From Rhizobium herbae (GTDB lineage Bacteria > Pseudomonadota > Alphaproteobacteria > Rhizobiales > Rhizobiaceae), in assembly GCF_019511375.1 (NCBI RefSeq), contig NZ_JAEUAO010000003.1:310001-374000 (forward strand): a stretch of DNA of 64,000 nucleotides, in the 5' to 3' direction. Shown here in pieces: positions 55,964-64,000 of this stretch (the stretch's first letter is position 1; every line of letters starts with the position of its first letter). A model generated the notes under the pieces. It had not been told where the DNA came from, ran no database searches, and worked only from the letters and a program-made list of their open reading frames with translations. The position numbers were made by a program, and so were the translations under genes.

Positions 55964-56317
55964 TCATGCCGGTTCCTCCTGCAGTATTTTCACAGGCCGG
56001 TCCCATTGTATCAGCACGACACATCCCGTGTCGCTCCAGACTGAATGCTCGGTGCCCTCCTTGTTGACGACCAGGCTGCCGGGGCCGTAGTCGCCACCCT
56101 CGTCGGATTGCGTGCCTTCGAGCACCATGATGGTCTCAAGGCCCATATGCCGGTGGCGCGGAACGGAGGCGCCGGCCTCGTATTTCAGCAGCGCCACGCC
56201 CGGCTGATCTCCCTCGAAATGCTGGATCCAGTGGATCGTCACCGCATTGCGAAAGGGTTCAAATGGGAGTGTCCGCCATCCCCCAGTTGTCAGGCTCTCG
56301 CGGGTCGTCTCAGGCAT
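55964..56317 (-). CDS. Cupin-domain protein (ChrR-like)
   Basis: 117 residues from ATG 56317 (GAGGGG upstream), overlapping the hydrolase stop. Single cupin: HWIQHFEGDQPGVALLKYEA, VPRHRHMGLETIMVLEGTQS (metal ligands H-x-H and E), VVNKEGTEHSVWS (second His). Cupins of this kind bind a metal ion and may isomerise or sense small molecules. It is the last gene of the transporter/hydrolase operon. Function in that pathway unknown. Confidence 0.85.
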   Translation of the reverse strand: MPETTRESLTTGGWRTLPFEPFRNAVTIHWIQHFEGDQPGVALLKYEAGASVPRHRHMGLETIMVLEGTQSDEGGDYGPGSLVVNKEGTEHSVWSDTGCVVLIQWDRPVKILQEEPA

Positions 56318-56993
56318 GCGCAATCCCCTCTACGATGGAATCGACCGAGGCGACCCAGCCGACAATGGCGCCCTGGGCGGTGATCATGGCGATGGCCGCC
56401 TTCTTGAATGCCGGAAAGTAGCTCTCCGTCGCCTCTTCGGCGAGCAGGCATTCGTAGCCGCGATCATTGGCCTCACGCATGGTTGTCTGGACGCAGACCT
56501 CGGTGGTCACGCCGGCAAACACCAGCTGCTCGATGCCGCGCGCCTTGAGGAGATCGCCAAGCGGGGTAGCGTAGAATGCGCCCTTGCCGGGCTTCTCGAT
56601 GACGATTTCGCCGTCGGTCGGTGCGAGTTCGGAAAGGATCGCGGTCCCGGGCTCGCCGACGATCAGCACGCGACCCATCGGTCCCGCATCTCCAATCTTC
56701 AGTGTCGGGTTGCCACGGTTGCGCTTTGCGGGAGGCAGGTCGGACAGGTCGGGGCGGTGGCATTCCATCGTATGGATGACCGGCAGGCCAGCCGTCCTGA
56801 AGGCCTCGATCAGGCGTTTGACGTCCGGCACGATCCTGGTGATGCGGCTGACGTCGTTGCCGAGGCTGGCTCCGAAGCCGCCGGGTTCGGCAAAGTCGCG
56901 CTGCATGTCGATGACGATGAGCGCGATCGCATCGCGTTTGAGCGGGAAGGCAAAAGGTTCGGCTTTGATCTTTGCTGTGAGTCTTTCTGGCAT
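56310..56993 (-). CDS. Isochorismatase-fold cysteine hydrolase, paralogue of biuret hydrolase
   Basis: 227 residues. Catalytic Asp29 (IVIDMQRDF), Lys134 (EKPGKGAF), Cys167 ([17 protein letters not shown]). It is similar to the biuret hydrolase 2 kb away in the same operon but lacks its N-terminal [10 protein letters not shown] part. Candidate roles are a triuret, ureido acid or N-carbamoyl hydrolase; triuret hydrolase (TrtA) is a known isochorismatase-fold enzyme that acts with BiuH. It starts at the ATPase stop and overlaps the cupin gene. Confidence 0.85.
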   Translation of the reverse strand: MPERLTAKIKAEPFAFPLKRDAIALIVIDMQRDFAEPGGFGASLGNDVSRITRIVPDVKRLIEAFRTAGLPVIHTMECHRPDLSDLPPAKRNRGNPTLKIGDAGPMGRVLIVGEPGTAILSELAPTDGEIVIEKPGKGAFYATPLGDLLKARGIEQLVFAGVTTEVCVQTTMREANDRGYECLLAEEATESYFPAFKKAAIAMITAQGAIVGWVASVDSIVEGIAHA

Positions 56994-58546
56994 CAGTGAT
57001 GCCCCGCCATATGAGCGCCGATAACGGATATGTCGGCCGATAGCGCCGGCGTCTCGTAGACCAGCTTGCCGTCCGACATGACCATGATGCGGTCCGACAT
57101 TTCCAAGAGCTCGTCGAGATCTTCTGAGAGCAGCAGAACGGCGGTGCCGGCATTGCGCGCCTTCATGATGCGGGCGCGGATTTCGGCGACGGCGGAGAAG
57201 TCAAGTCCGAAGCAGGGATTGGAGACGATCAGCAGGTCGACGTCGCCGGTCAGTTCGCGGGCGAGCACGGCGCGCTGGACGTTACCGCCGGAAAGCGAGG
57301 CGATGGGCGAGGATTGTGACGCCGTCTTCACCTTGAAATCCAAGATCAGCGAGGCTGCGCGCTTGCGCATCGACTTCATGTCGAGCCAGAGCGCATCGCC
57401 ACCCTCTCTCTTCACGTCGAAGGTGCGGAAAGCGAGATTTTCCGTCACGGTCATCTTTGGCGCGCAGGCGTTGTTGAGCGGCTCTTCAGGGATGAACCGG
57501 ACATTGTTGATCCGCGTCTCCTGCCGGGTTGCGCCGTAGAGCGACCCCTTCACCGTGATGCTCCCGGCATCCGCTGGCCGCTGGCCGGCCAGCACTTCCG
57601 CCAGTTCCTTCTGACCGTTACCGGAAATGCCGGCTATGCCGACGATCTCCCCGGCATGGACCGTCAGGCTGCCAATATCGATCATCTTCAGCCCGGTGCG
57701 ATCCGGCGCCCTGATATCGCTGACCACAAGGATGGGCTTGGCATCGGCGGGCACCGGCAGCCGGGTGTCGAGCTCGGCGAGCTTGACGTCGCCGATCATC
57801 ATTGCGGCCATGTCCTTGGTGGTCAGGTCCTTGACCAGTCCGCCGCCGGCCATCTTGCCGCGTCGCAGGACGGTGACGGCATCGGTGAACTTTGTCACTT
57901 CGTGGAACTTGTGGCTGATCATCAGCACGGTCAGCTCGCCCCGCTCGGTCATGCCACGCACCAGGCCGAGCATCTCATCGGCTTCGGCAGGCGTCAGCAC
58001 CGATGTCGGCTCGTCGAGAATGAGGAAGCTGCGGCCGAGATAGAGCTGCTTGACGATTTCGAGCTTCTGCTTCTCGCCTGCCGCCAGCTCGCGCACCGGG
58101 CGGTCGAGCGCAATCTTGAACGGCATGCGCTCCATGAAGGCTGCCAGGTCCTTGCGCTCCTTCGCCCAGTTGATCACGGCGGGCACATGGGTGCGGTTAA
58201 TGACGAGATTTTCTGCGCCCGTCAGCGACGGGACCAGGGTAAACTGCTGGTACACCATGCCGAGGCCGTAGGTCGCGGCGTCGCGCGGCGACTGGACCGC
58301 CACTTCGCGGCCATCGACCGAGAGCGAGCCGGAGGTCTGGTGGTAGAAGCCCATGATGCATTTGACCAGCGTCGACTTGCCGGCGCCGTTTTCGCCAAGC
58401 AGCGCGTGGAATGTACCGGCTGGAACGTCGATCGAGACGTTGTCGAGCGCGGTGAACGAGCCGAAGCGCATCGTCATGCCGATGGTCTGGATCCCGACGG
58501 CCTTGCCTGCCTGTGGAAGTGGGGTGTCGCGGATATGGGCGATCAT
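56993..58546 (-). CDS. ABC transporter ATPase for a BMP-type uptake system
   Basis: 517 residues from ATG 58546 (overlaps the biuH stop, ATGA). Two NBDs: first with [27 protein letters not shown] and [11 protein letters not shown]; second with [32 protein letters not shown] and a degenerate Walker B ([13 protein letters not shown]). This matches the sugar/nucleoside-type ATPases that partner with BMP binding proteins. It would energise the two permeases encoded upstream in the operon. Confidence 0.95.
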   Translation of the reverse strand: MIAHIRDTPLPQAGKAVGIQTIGMTMRFGSFTALDNVSIDVPAGTFHALLGENGAGKSTLVKCIMGFYHQTSGSLSVDGREVAVQSPRDAATYGLGMVYQQFTLVPSLTGAENLVINRTHVPAVINWAKERKDLAAFMERMPFKIALDRPVRELAAGEKQKLEIVKQLYLGRSFLILDEPTSVLTPAEADEMLGLVRGMTERGELTVLMISHKFHEVTKFTDAVTVLRRGKMAGGGLVKDLTTKDMAAMMIGDVKLAELDTRLPVPADAKPILVVSDIRAPDRTGLKMIDIGSLTVHAGEIVGIAGISGNGQKELAEVLAGQRPADAGSITVKGSLYGATRQETRINNVRFIPEEPLNNACAPKMTVTENLAFRTFDVKREGGDALWLDMKSMRKRAASLILDFKVKTASQSSPIASLSGGNVQRAVLARELTGDVDLLIVSNPCFGLDFSAVAEIRARIMKARNAGTAVLLLSEDLDELLEMSDRIMVMSDGKLVYETPALSADISVIGAHMAGHH

Positions 58547-59259
58547 GGCAAATGCCTCACAAGGGTTTCCGAGGTGGAAACGGCACCGAAGACGCCGCCC
58601 TGCATCTTGACCATCTTGATCGCGGCAAGATGATTGCCGTAGTCGGTGGCGCCGCAGCAATCCTCCAGCATCAGGCATTCGAACCCCCGGTCGTTCGCCT
58701 CCCGCATGGTGGTGGAAACGCAGACATCGGTGGTGATGCCGGTGAGGATGATGTTTTCGATGCGCTTCTGGTTGAGGATCAGTTCCAGATCGGTAGCGCA
58801 GAAGGAACCTTTGCCGGGCTTGTCGATGATGACTTCGCCCTCGATAGGATAGAGGTCCGGAATGATATCCCAGCCAGGTTCTCCACGGGTCAGGATGCGG
58901 CCGCAGGGACCTGCATCGCCGATGCCAGCGCCGATGCGTTGCGAGCGCCAGCGCTTGTTGGCCGGAAGGTCGGCCAGGTCCGGTCGGTGGCCTTCGCGGG
59001 TATGGATGATATGATAGCCCCTGGTGCGCATTTCTGACAGCACCTTTTTGATCGGCTCGATCGGGGCCTGAACCAGCGACAGGTCGTAGCCCATATGATC
59101 GACATAGCCGCCCTTGCCGCAGAAGTCCGTCTGCATATCGATGATGATCAGTGCCGTGTTGTCCGGCCGCAGCGCGCCATTGTATGGCCATGGATAGGGA
59201 TCGGCCTCGATATAGCTGAGGTTTTCACCGGTGAGCGCTGCGCTGGAAAGTGTCTTCAT
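58543..59259 (-). CDS. biuH: Biuret hydrolase (isochorismatase family)
   Basis: 238 residues. It closely resembles, from memory, the characterised BiuH of Rhizobium leguminosarum: the [20 protein letters not shown] and [20 protein letters not shown] stretches. The catalytic triad is Asp41, Lys147, Cys180; each is five residues later than the published D36, K142, C175, so spacing is identical. BiuH cleaves biuret to allophanate and ammonia. The gene is inserted between permease and ATPase genes of a BMP-type transporter, so import and hydrolysis are coupled. No allophanate hydrolase is in the window. Confidence 0.92.
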   Translation of the reverse strand: MKTLSSAALTGENLSYIEADPYPWPYNGALRPDNTALIIIDMQTDFCGKGGYVDHMGYDLSLVQAPIEPIKKVLSEMRTRGYHIIHTREGHRPDLADLPANKRWRSQRIGAGIGDAGPCGRILTRGEPGWDIIPDLYPIEGEVIIDKPGKGSFCATDLELILNQKRIENIILTGITTDVCVSTTMREANDRGFECLMLEDCCGATDYGNHLAAIKMVKMQGGVFGAVSTSETLVRHLP

Positions 59260-59270
59260 GGCGAAAGCTC

Positions 59271-60197
59271 CTATTTCGTGATCGACAGGGCGCCGGGCGC
59301 ACCGGCCAGCGAGCGGGTGGGCGAGGAGGTGGCAACGAGAATGAAAAGGGTGAGGACGTAAGGTGCCGCGTAGAACAGATAGTAACCCTGCGTGACGCCG
59401 ACCGACTGGAGTGCGGGGCCGAGCGCGCCGGCGCCGCCGAAGAGAAGGGCTGCGAGAAAGCAGCCGATCGGGTTCCAGCGGGCGAAGATCACCAGCGCGA
59501 CGGCCATCAAGCCCTGACCCGACGAAATACCTTCATTCCAGGAACCGGGATAATACAGCGAGAGATAGGCACCTCCGACTGCGGCGAGCGATCCGCCGAC
59601 GGCGGTTGCGAGCAATCGCACCGTATCCGGATTGAGACCCATGGCGCGGGCCGCGTCGGAGCTGTCGCCGACGACGCGCAGGATCAGGCCGACGCGAGTG
59701 TTCTTGAATGCCCACCACAGGGCGACAGCGAGGAGCGCGCCGATGATGAACAGCACGTTGATATTGAGGGCCGACTGGATTTGCGGGTAGTTCGACCAGC
59801 CTCCAAGCGAAATGGACGGCAGGTGCGGCGCGACGGGCTGGATGAACGGCTTGCCGAGGAAGAAGGCAAGGCCCAGGCCGAACTGCATCATCGCAATACC
59901 TATGGCAATGTCGTTGACCTTCGGAAACTTGCAGATCCAGCCGTGGAGGAGGCCGAAGACCGCCCCGGTCGCCATGGCGGCAAGCACGCCGAGCCAGGGC
60001 GAATTGCTCATGACCGCGATGGCGTAGGCCGTCATCGCACCGAAGACCAGGGTGCCCTCGAGCCCCAGATTGATGCGGCCGGAGCGCTCGGTGATCGATT
60101 CCCCGAGGCTGACGAAGATGAAGGGTGTCGAGACGCGGATGGCGCCTGAGAAGATGGCGAGGGGCACGCCCCAGAGGCCGATACCGGTGTCTTCCAT
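59271..60197 (-). CDS. ABC transporter permease (BMP-type, YufQ-like)
   Basis: 308 residues. Multi-span hydrophobic protein with [22 protein letters not shown] near the start, as in nucleoside-type permeases. It overlaps the previous permease stop by one base (TGATG) and is followed by biuH after 11 bases. Forms the channel with the 382-residue permease. Confidence 0.93.
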   Translation of the reverse strand: MEDTGIGLWGVPLAIFSGAIRVSTPFIFVSLGESITERSGRINLGLEGTLVFGAMTAYAIAVMSNSPWLGVLAAMATGAVFGLLHGWICKFPKVNDIAIGIAMMQFGLGLAFFLGKPFIQPVAPHLPSISLGGWSNYPQIQSALNINVLFIIGALLAVALWWAFKNTRVGLILRVVGDSSDAARAMGLNPDTVRLLATAVGGSLAAVGGAYLSLYYPGSWNEGISSGQGLMAVALVIFARWNPIGCFLAALLFGGAGALGPALQSVGVTQGYYLFYAAPYVLTLFILVATSSPTRSLAGAPGALSITK

Positions 60198-61345
60198 CAG
60201 GCGGTCCTTCCTTTGACGGCGGGCATTTTCCAGAGGTCGGGATTGAAGATCCTAAAGCGGCCATAGAGGGTTTCGCACAGCAGGATCACCACGAACAGCG
60301 TGCCCTGAAGGACGAGTACGGTGGCATCCGGCAGGCCCATGCGGCGTTGGATCAGGCCGCCCGAGGCATCAATGCCGCCGAGCAGGACAGCGACGGGGAT
60401 GATCGCCAGCGGATTGTGCCGCGCGAGAAAGGCGACGAGAATGCCGGTATAGCCGTAGCCTGCGGCAAGCGAAGCATTGGCGGACCCTTGCACGGCCGCA
60501 ACTTCGATCATGCCGGCGAGGCCGGCGAAACTGCCGGCCAAGGCCGTGAAGCCGACGATCAGCCGGCCCACCGGCAGGCCCTGGATCTGTGCGGCGCGAA
60601 CATTGCCGCCGGCGATGCGGGCGGCGAAACCGATGCTTGTAGCCTCGATCAGGATCCAGGAGACGATGCAGGCGACCATACCGATGACCAGCCCCCAATT
60701 GACGTCCATGCCAGGAATGTTGCCGAGCATGTAGTCGGCCGGAAGCGGCGCCGTCGATGGCTTGTTGAGGCTCGCCGGATCACGCAGCGGCCCTTCGATG
60801 AAGTGATTCATCAGGGCAATGGCGATATAGGCCATCAGCAGCGAGGCGATGGTTTCGTTGACGCCGCGACAGTGGCGCAGGAGACCGGCCATGCCGATCC
60901 AGATGCCGCCCGTGATCATGCCGGCGACAGCCATAACCGTAAGCAGCACGATTGGAGAAACAGTCGCGGTGAGAGGCAGAGCAACAGCGGCGGCCGCCAC
61001 GCCGCCCAGCACCACCGCCCCTTCGCCGCCAATGATGACGAGGCCAAGCCGGGCGGGCAATGCCACGCAGAGCGCGGTAAGCAAAAGGGGGGCCGCGCGG
61101 CTGAGGCTGTTCTGGATGGAAAACCAGCTGCCGAATCCGCCGGTATACATCAGCTTGAAAAGGTCGATCGGCGATTTGCCGACCACCGCGATGAAAATGG
61201 AAAAGAGCGCCAGGCCGGCGAAAATCGCGCCCAGCGAAATCACCACCGGTTCGGCCCGCCGCGCGATCCATTCCAGGATCGGCCGGAGGCTTCCGGACTG
61301 CACGGATAACGGCGGCAATGCTGGGGTGTTCAGCTCGATCGTCAT
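60197..61345 (-). CDS. ABC transporter permease (BMP-type, YufP-like)
   Basis: 382 residues, GGAGAG before ATG 61345. Long cytoplasmic N-terminus, then about ten TM segments, with PARLGLVIIGGEGAVVLGG (permease signature). Pairs with the 308-residue permease. Second gene of the operon after the binding protein. Confidence 0.93.
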   Translation of the reverse strand: MTIELNTPALPPLSVQSGSLRPILEWIARRAEPVVISLGAIFAGLALFSIFIAVVGKSPIDLFKLMYTGGFGSWFSIQNSLSRAAPLLLTALCVALPARLGLVIIGGEGAVVLGGVAAAAVALPLTATVSPIVLLTVMAVAGMITGGIWIGMAGLLRHCRGVNETIASLLMAYIAIALMNHFIEGPLRDPASLNKPSTAPLPADYMLGNIPGMDVNWGLVIGMVACIVSWILIEATSIGFAARIAGGNVRAAQIQGLPVGRLIVGFTALAGSFAGLAGMIEVAAVQGSANASLAAGYGYTGILVAFLARHNPLAIIPVAVLLGGIDASGGLIQRRMGLPDATVLVLQGTLFVVILLCETLYGRFRIFNPDLWKMPAVKGRTA

Positions 61346-61362
61346 GGCGCTCTCCCCTTTCC

Positions 61363-62493
61363 TCAGGATGTCGAGCCGACGACGCCCTCGACGAGATAGG
61401 CCATGCTTTCGAGTTCGATCGCGTCTTCGGCAAGCATCTGGCCGGCGGTCACCGCGTCGCCACCCTTGTTGTCCTTGATCGGCCCCTTGAAGACGGAGAA
61501 GCTGCCCTTCATCATTTCGGCGAGCGTCGCATCGAACTTGGTGCGTGCCTCGGCGGAGACGCCCGGCCCGAGCGGGCTCATCTTGACGAAGCCGTCCTTC
61601 AGCCCGCCACGGACGAAATTGCCGAGCTTCTCACCGGCCTGCGCCTTTTTGACGAAGTCGGTATAGACGTTGCCCCAGGCCCATTCGGCGCCGGTCAGGT
61701 ATTTTTCCGGTGCCAGCGGGCTCTGATCGGCATGGTAGCCGCACACGAAGGCACCGCGACCGGCTGCGGTCTCGACCACCACCTTGGGGCTATCGACATG
61801 GCAGGTGATGACGTCCGCGCCCTGGTCGATCAGCGCGTTGGTGGCTTCCGCCTCCTTGACCGCCAGCGACCATTCGCCGGTGAAAATCACCTGGCAGGTA
61901 ATGGCTGGATCGACTGAGCGCGCGCCGAGCAGGAACGAGTTGACGTTCTGTAGCACCTGGGGGATCGGCTTGGCGGCGACGAAGCCGATTTTCTTGCTCT
62001 TTGAAGCGTAACCGGCTGCGATACCGTTGAGATATTGCCCCTGGCCAATATAGCCGAAATAGGAGCCAGTGTTCATCGGGTTCTTGCCCTCCTGCCACAA
62101 GCCGCCGCAATGGCGGAACTGGACGTCGGGATATTTCTCGGCCATGGCCAGCATGTGGGGGTCGAAGTAGCCGAAGGATGTGGGGAAGACGAGGCTTGCG
62201 CCATCCAGGTTGATCATCGATTCCATCGTTTTCTGGACATCGACAGTCTCGGGAACATTTTCTTCTTCGACCACCGTGACACCGGGCATCGCCTTGATGA
62301 CCGCGGCACCTTCGGCATGGGCCTGATTGTAGCCGTAGTCGTCCTTCGGGCCGACATAGATGAAGCCGACGGTCAGGGCAGCCTGGGCAGCGGCCCGCGT
62401 CGAAAAGAGCGAAGGCGCAAGACCGATGGCTGCGGCACCAGCGGCGGTTGTCTGCAGAAAGTTACGGCGGTTCATGGGAAGGAGTTTGGTCAT
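61363..62493 (-). CDS. BMP-family substrate-binding protein of the ABC transporter
   Basis: 376 residues from ATG 62493 (GAGGAG nine bases upstream). A twin-arginine-like signal (MNRRNFLQTTAAGAAAIGLA) is followed by a BMP fold: TVGFIYVGPKDDYGYNQAHA, DGASLVFPTSFGYFDPHML, FRHCGGLWQEGKNPMNTGSY, GYASKSKKIGFVAAKPIP. BMP proteins bind nucleosides or purine-like compounds; association with BiuH suggests a biuret- or triazine-derived ligand. First gene of the operon. Confidence 0.92.
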   Translation of the reverse strand: MTKLLPMNRRNFLQTTAAGAAAIGLAPSLFSTRAAAQAALTVGFIYVGPKDDYGYNQAHAEGAAVIKAMPGVTVVEEENVPETVDVQKTMESMINLDGASLVFPTSFGYFDPHMLAMAEKYPDVQFRHCGGLWQEGKNPMNTGSYFGYIGQGQYLNGIAAGYASKSKKIGFVAAKPIPQVLQNVNSFLLGARSVDPAITCQVIFTGEWSLAVKEAEATNALIDQGADVITCHVDSPKVVVETAAGRGAFVCGYHADQSPLAPEKYLTGAEWAWGNVYTDFVKKAQAGEKLGNFVRGGLKDGFVKMSPLGPGVSAEARTKFDATLAEMMKGSFSVFKGPIKDNKGGDAVTAGQMLAEDAIELESMAYLVEGVVGSTS

Positions 62494-62542
62494 TGCGGGC
62501 TCCTCGCGGCGTGATGCCGGGTTCAGAAAGGTTGCAATAAAG

Positions 62543-62552
62543 TGTATGCAAT
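62543..62552 (-). promoter_or_regulatory. Repeat TGTATGCAAT (copy 1), candidate GntR site
   Basis: TGTATGCAAT between the divergent GntR and transporter genes, 50 bases upstream of the binding-protein start. A second exact copy lies at 62623. Confidence 0.45.
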
Positions 62553-62622
62553 GACCGTGCCACTTATCAAGTCGCTGTTTTTCAAGGGATTTTTTTGCTC
62601 GCCAAGTGAAAGTCGCGTAAAC

Positions 62623-62632
62623 TGTATGCAAT
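62623..62632 (-). promoter_or_regulatory. Repeat TGTATGCAAT (copy 2), candidate GntR site
   Basis: Exact repeat of copy 1, 80 bases away, in the divergent promoter region. Confidence 0.45.
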
Positions 62633-62783
62633 TATTTTAGGGATTGATTTATTTTTGAGCGCGCCTGAATTTTGGACGCCAGTATCGTAACACACATCGG
62701 CGAGCCGGGGTCGTCGTTTGCCTACTCTCCTGGAAATTCAGCCGAATTTCCGCGTCATTGACAACAGAGGCTCTGCATTGCAT

Positions 62784-62793
62784 CTGTATACAG
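62784..62793. promoter_or_regulatory. Palindrome CTGTATACAG, candidate GntR operator
   Basis: Perfect 10-bp palindrome containing TGTATACA, a usual core for FadR/VanR-type GntR regulators, 24 bases before the GTG start of the GntR gene and related to the two TGTATGCAAT sites. Confidence 0.55.
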
Positions 62794-62817
62794 AATGTGT
62801 TCAAGCAGATTCGATCC

Positions 62818-63501
62818 GTGAAACTTGCAAGAAAAAAAGAAATCATCCGGTCCGGAACGACTGTCGAGCAGATGGTCCGGGCAATTGCAGATCTGATCAT
62901 CACTGGCGCCATGCGTCCGGGCGAAAGGCTCGACGAGATTTCGATGGCCAATCGTTTCGAAGTGTCGCGCACACCGGTGCGCGAGGCTCTTGGCCAGCTC
63001 TGCGCGATTGGCCTGGTTGAGCGCGAGCCCAACAAAAGCGCCGTCGTCACCAATGTGACGCAGCAGCACCTCGCTTCAATGTTCGAGGCGATGGCGGAAC
63101 TGGAAAGCATCTGTGCACGCTTGTCTGCGGAACGGATGACGGTGGACGAGCGCCGGATGCTGGAAATGGAACACAGGGCTTCGGCACGGCTGGTTCATCA
63201 AGGTGCCGAAGATGACTATTCGGCACATAATACGGAGTTCCATACGCGTCTCTACCGCGGTGCCCACAACGACCACGTGTTCGAACTTGTGACGCAGACC
63301 CGAGCCCGCCTGGCGCCGTTTCGCCGCGCCCAATTCCGGCTTCCCGGTCGTCTTTTGCGGTCCTACGAGGAGCACGACGCCATCGTCAAAGCGGTTTTGC
63401 GCGCAGACGCGGCTAGTGCGAGCCGCGCCGCCTATGCCCATGTTTCCACTGTCAGTGACGCCAGCATCGTTTTCGCACGCAGTGCGGAAGCGACCCTGTG
63501 A
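62818..63501 (+). CDS. GntR-family (FCD/FadR-type) transcriptional regulator
   Basis: 227 residues from GTG 62818 (upstream TTG 62758 also in frame). Winged-helix N-terminus (GAMRPGERLDEISMANRFEVS followed by RTPVREALGQL), then a helical FCD domain with conserved metal-binding residues (YSAHNTEFHTRLYRGAHNDH). Divergent from the BMP/biuH operon, so it probably controls it; binding motifs are in the shared intergenic region. Confidence 0.92.
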   Translation: MKLARKKEIIRSGTTVEQMVRAIADLIITGAMRPGERLDEISMANRFEVSRTPVREALGQLCAIGLVEREPNKSAVVTNVTQQHLASMFEAMAELESICARLSAERMTVDERRMLEMEHRASARLVHQGAEDDYSAHNTEFHTRLYRGAHNDHVFELVTQTRARLAPFRRAQFRLPGRLLRSYEEHDAIVKAVLRADAASASRAAYAHVSTVSDASIVFARSAEATL

Positions 63502-63759
63502 CTCTATGCCTTAAGCACGGACCGACATGCGCACCTCTACCGCGTTATTTCGCGAGCTTGAAAGCAAGCAGGCAGTGAAAACCTGCATCCCAATTATTTC
63601 GGAGGATGCAAGTTCACGGTAGCGCACCCCATGGCGGCAATATAATCGCACCGCCGCCAAATCACTTGGAATCATTCATCAAGTGTCTCTCGCTGAAAAT
63701 TGCCAGCGATCATTCCGGCATCAGAGGAATTCTTGCAACAGAGCCGCTTCTACACGGGC
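63502..63759. other. Intergenic region
   Basis: 258 bases between the GntR stop and the end of the partial binding-protein gene; no gene seen. Confidence 0.4.
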
Positions 63760-64000
63760 TCAATTCCGCAAGGCGACACCATTGCGTTGCGCATCGCGAA
63801 CGACGTTTTCGGAGAATCCTTTTTGAAGGGCCTCCTCGACGAATTCGTGCACCAGGAGACCCGCAGCTGGATGGGAGCGGCTGACAGCGATCGTTTGCCT
63901 GATAATCAGGAACGGGTCCGCTAAGACGCGGAAACCTTTGCGCTCGCCCGCAAAGCGCTCAAGTGCTTGCCGCACACCCGCTGCGGCGTGGTGTCGGCCT
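63760..64000 (-). CDS. 3' end of a periplasmic amino-acid-type substrate-binding protein (5' partial)
   Basis: About 80 codons, open to the right edge. The C-terminus reads RVLADPFLIIRQTIAV, then GLLVHEFVEEALQKGF, resembling the end of family-3 (amino-acid/polar) solute-binding proteins, where RVL-F-x-IPQA and a FVEEAKASGF helix are typical. The start and the rest of the transporter lie beyond the window. Confidence 0.65.
   Translation of the reverse strand, partial: GRHHAAAGVRQALERFAGERKGFRVLADPFLIIRQTIAVSRSHPAAGLLVHEFVEEALQKGFSENVVRDAQRNGVALRN

Overview
The window looks like a stretch of a high-GC alphaproteobacterial genome of the Rhizobium/Ensifer/Agrobacterium type, probably an accessory replicon or chromid. 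This rests on protein content (biuret hydrolase, DUF3141-pta-ackA-fabI operon, paired Ku proteins with LigD, DUF1236, many sugar ABC transporters), on ROSE/CIRCE heat-shock control, and on EcfG-type (GGAAC-N18/19-TT) promoter-like sites. No rRNA, tRNA, insertion sequence, CRISPR or replication origin was recognised.

Layout. 1-2767: 3' part of a three-domain phosphotransferase/M23/aminotransferase gene. 2912-3070: on the minus strand, an sRNA-like element of four hairpins, each with CCUCCUCCC in its loop (alpha-r14/suhB/NfeR1 style). 3223-8254: RND efflux operon with a TetR regulator and a very long palindromic operator. 8341-16303: small stress-type genes, a GT4-toroid fusion plus GH130 pair, a Crp-like regulator and a Tat-Hint protein, several behind EcfG-like promoters. 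16987-21932: protein-quality-control island (DegP, GroESL with CIRCE, two Hsp20 with a ROSE thermometer). 22438-29757: NHEJ island (two Ku, a stand-alone ligase, LigD, a HARP-like repeat protein and small partners). 29929-36385: peroxiredoxin and the DUF3141-pta-ackA-fabI operon with a perfect FNR/FixK box far upstream. 36784-46889: catabolic cassette, probably for a polyol (ABC transporter, SorC-type regulator, aldo/keto reductase, GlpD-like dehydrogenase, class I aldolase, FGGY kinase, and a broken GMC oxidoreductase at its end). 47091-49323: small genes and a frameshifted dioxygenase-like gene. 49768-55939: a compact, lower-GC locus that looks like an undescribed RiPP system: a 67-residue precursor candidate, YcaO, TfuA and a cyclase/ATPase/TPR protein in one overlapping operon, with a divergent heme-oxygenase-like diiron protein. 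55964-63501: BMP-type ABC transporter with biuret hydrolase, a second isochorismatase-fold hydrolase, a cupin and a divergent GntR regulator. 63760-64000: 3' end of another solute-binding protein.

How the parts fit: much of the first half reads as general-stress and repair functions (efflux, chaperones, protease, NHEJ) under heat and general-stress signals. The second half is mostly scavenging modules (sugar or polyol, biuret-type nitrogen) around the peptide-modification locus, which is the most interesting part of the window.
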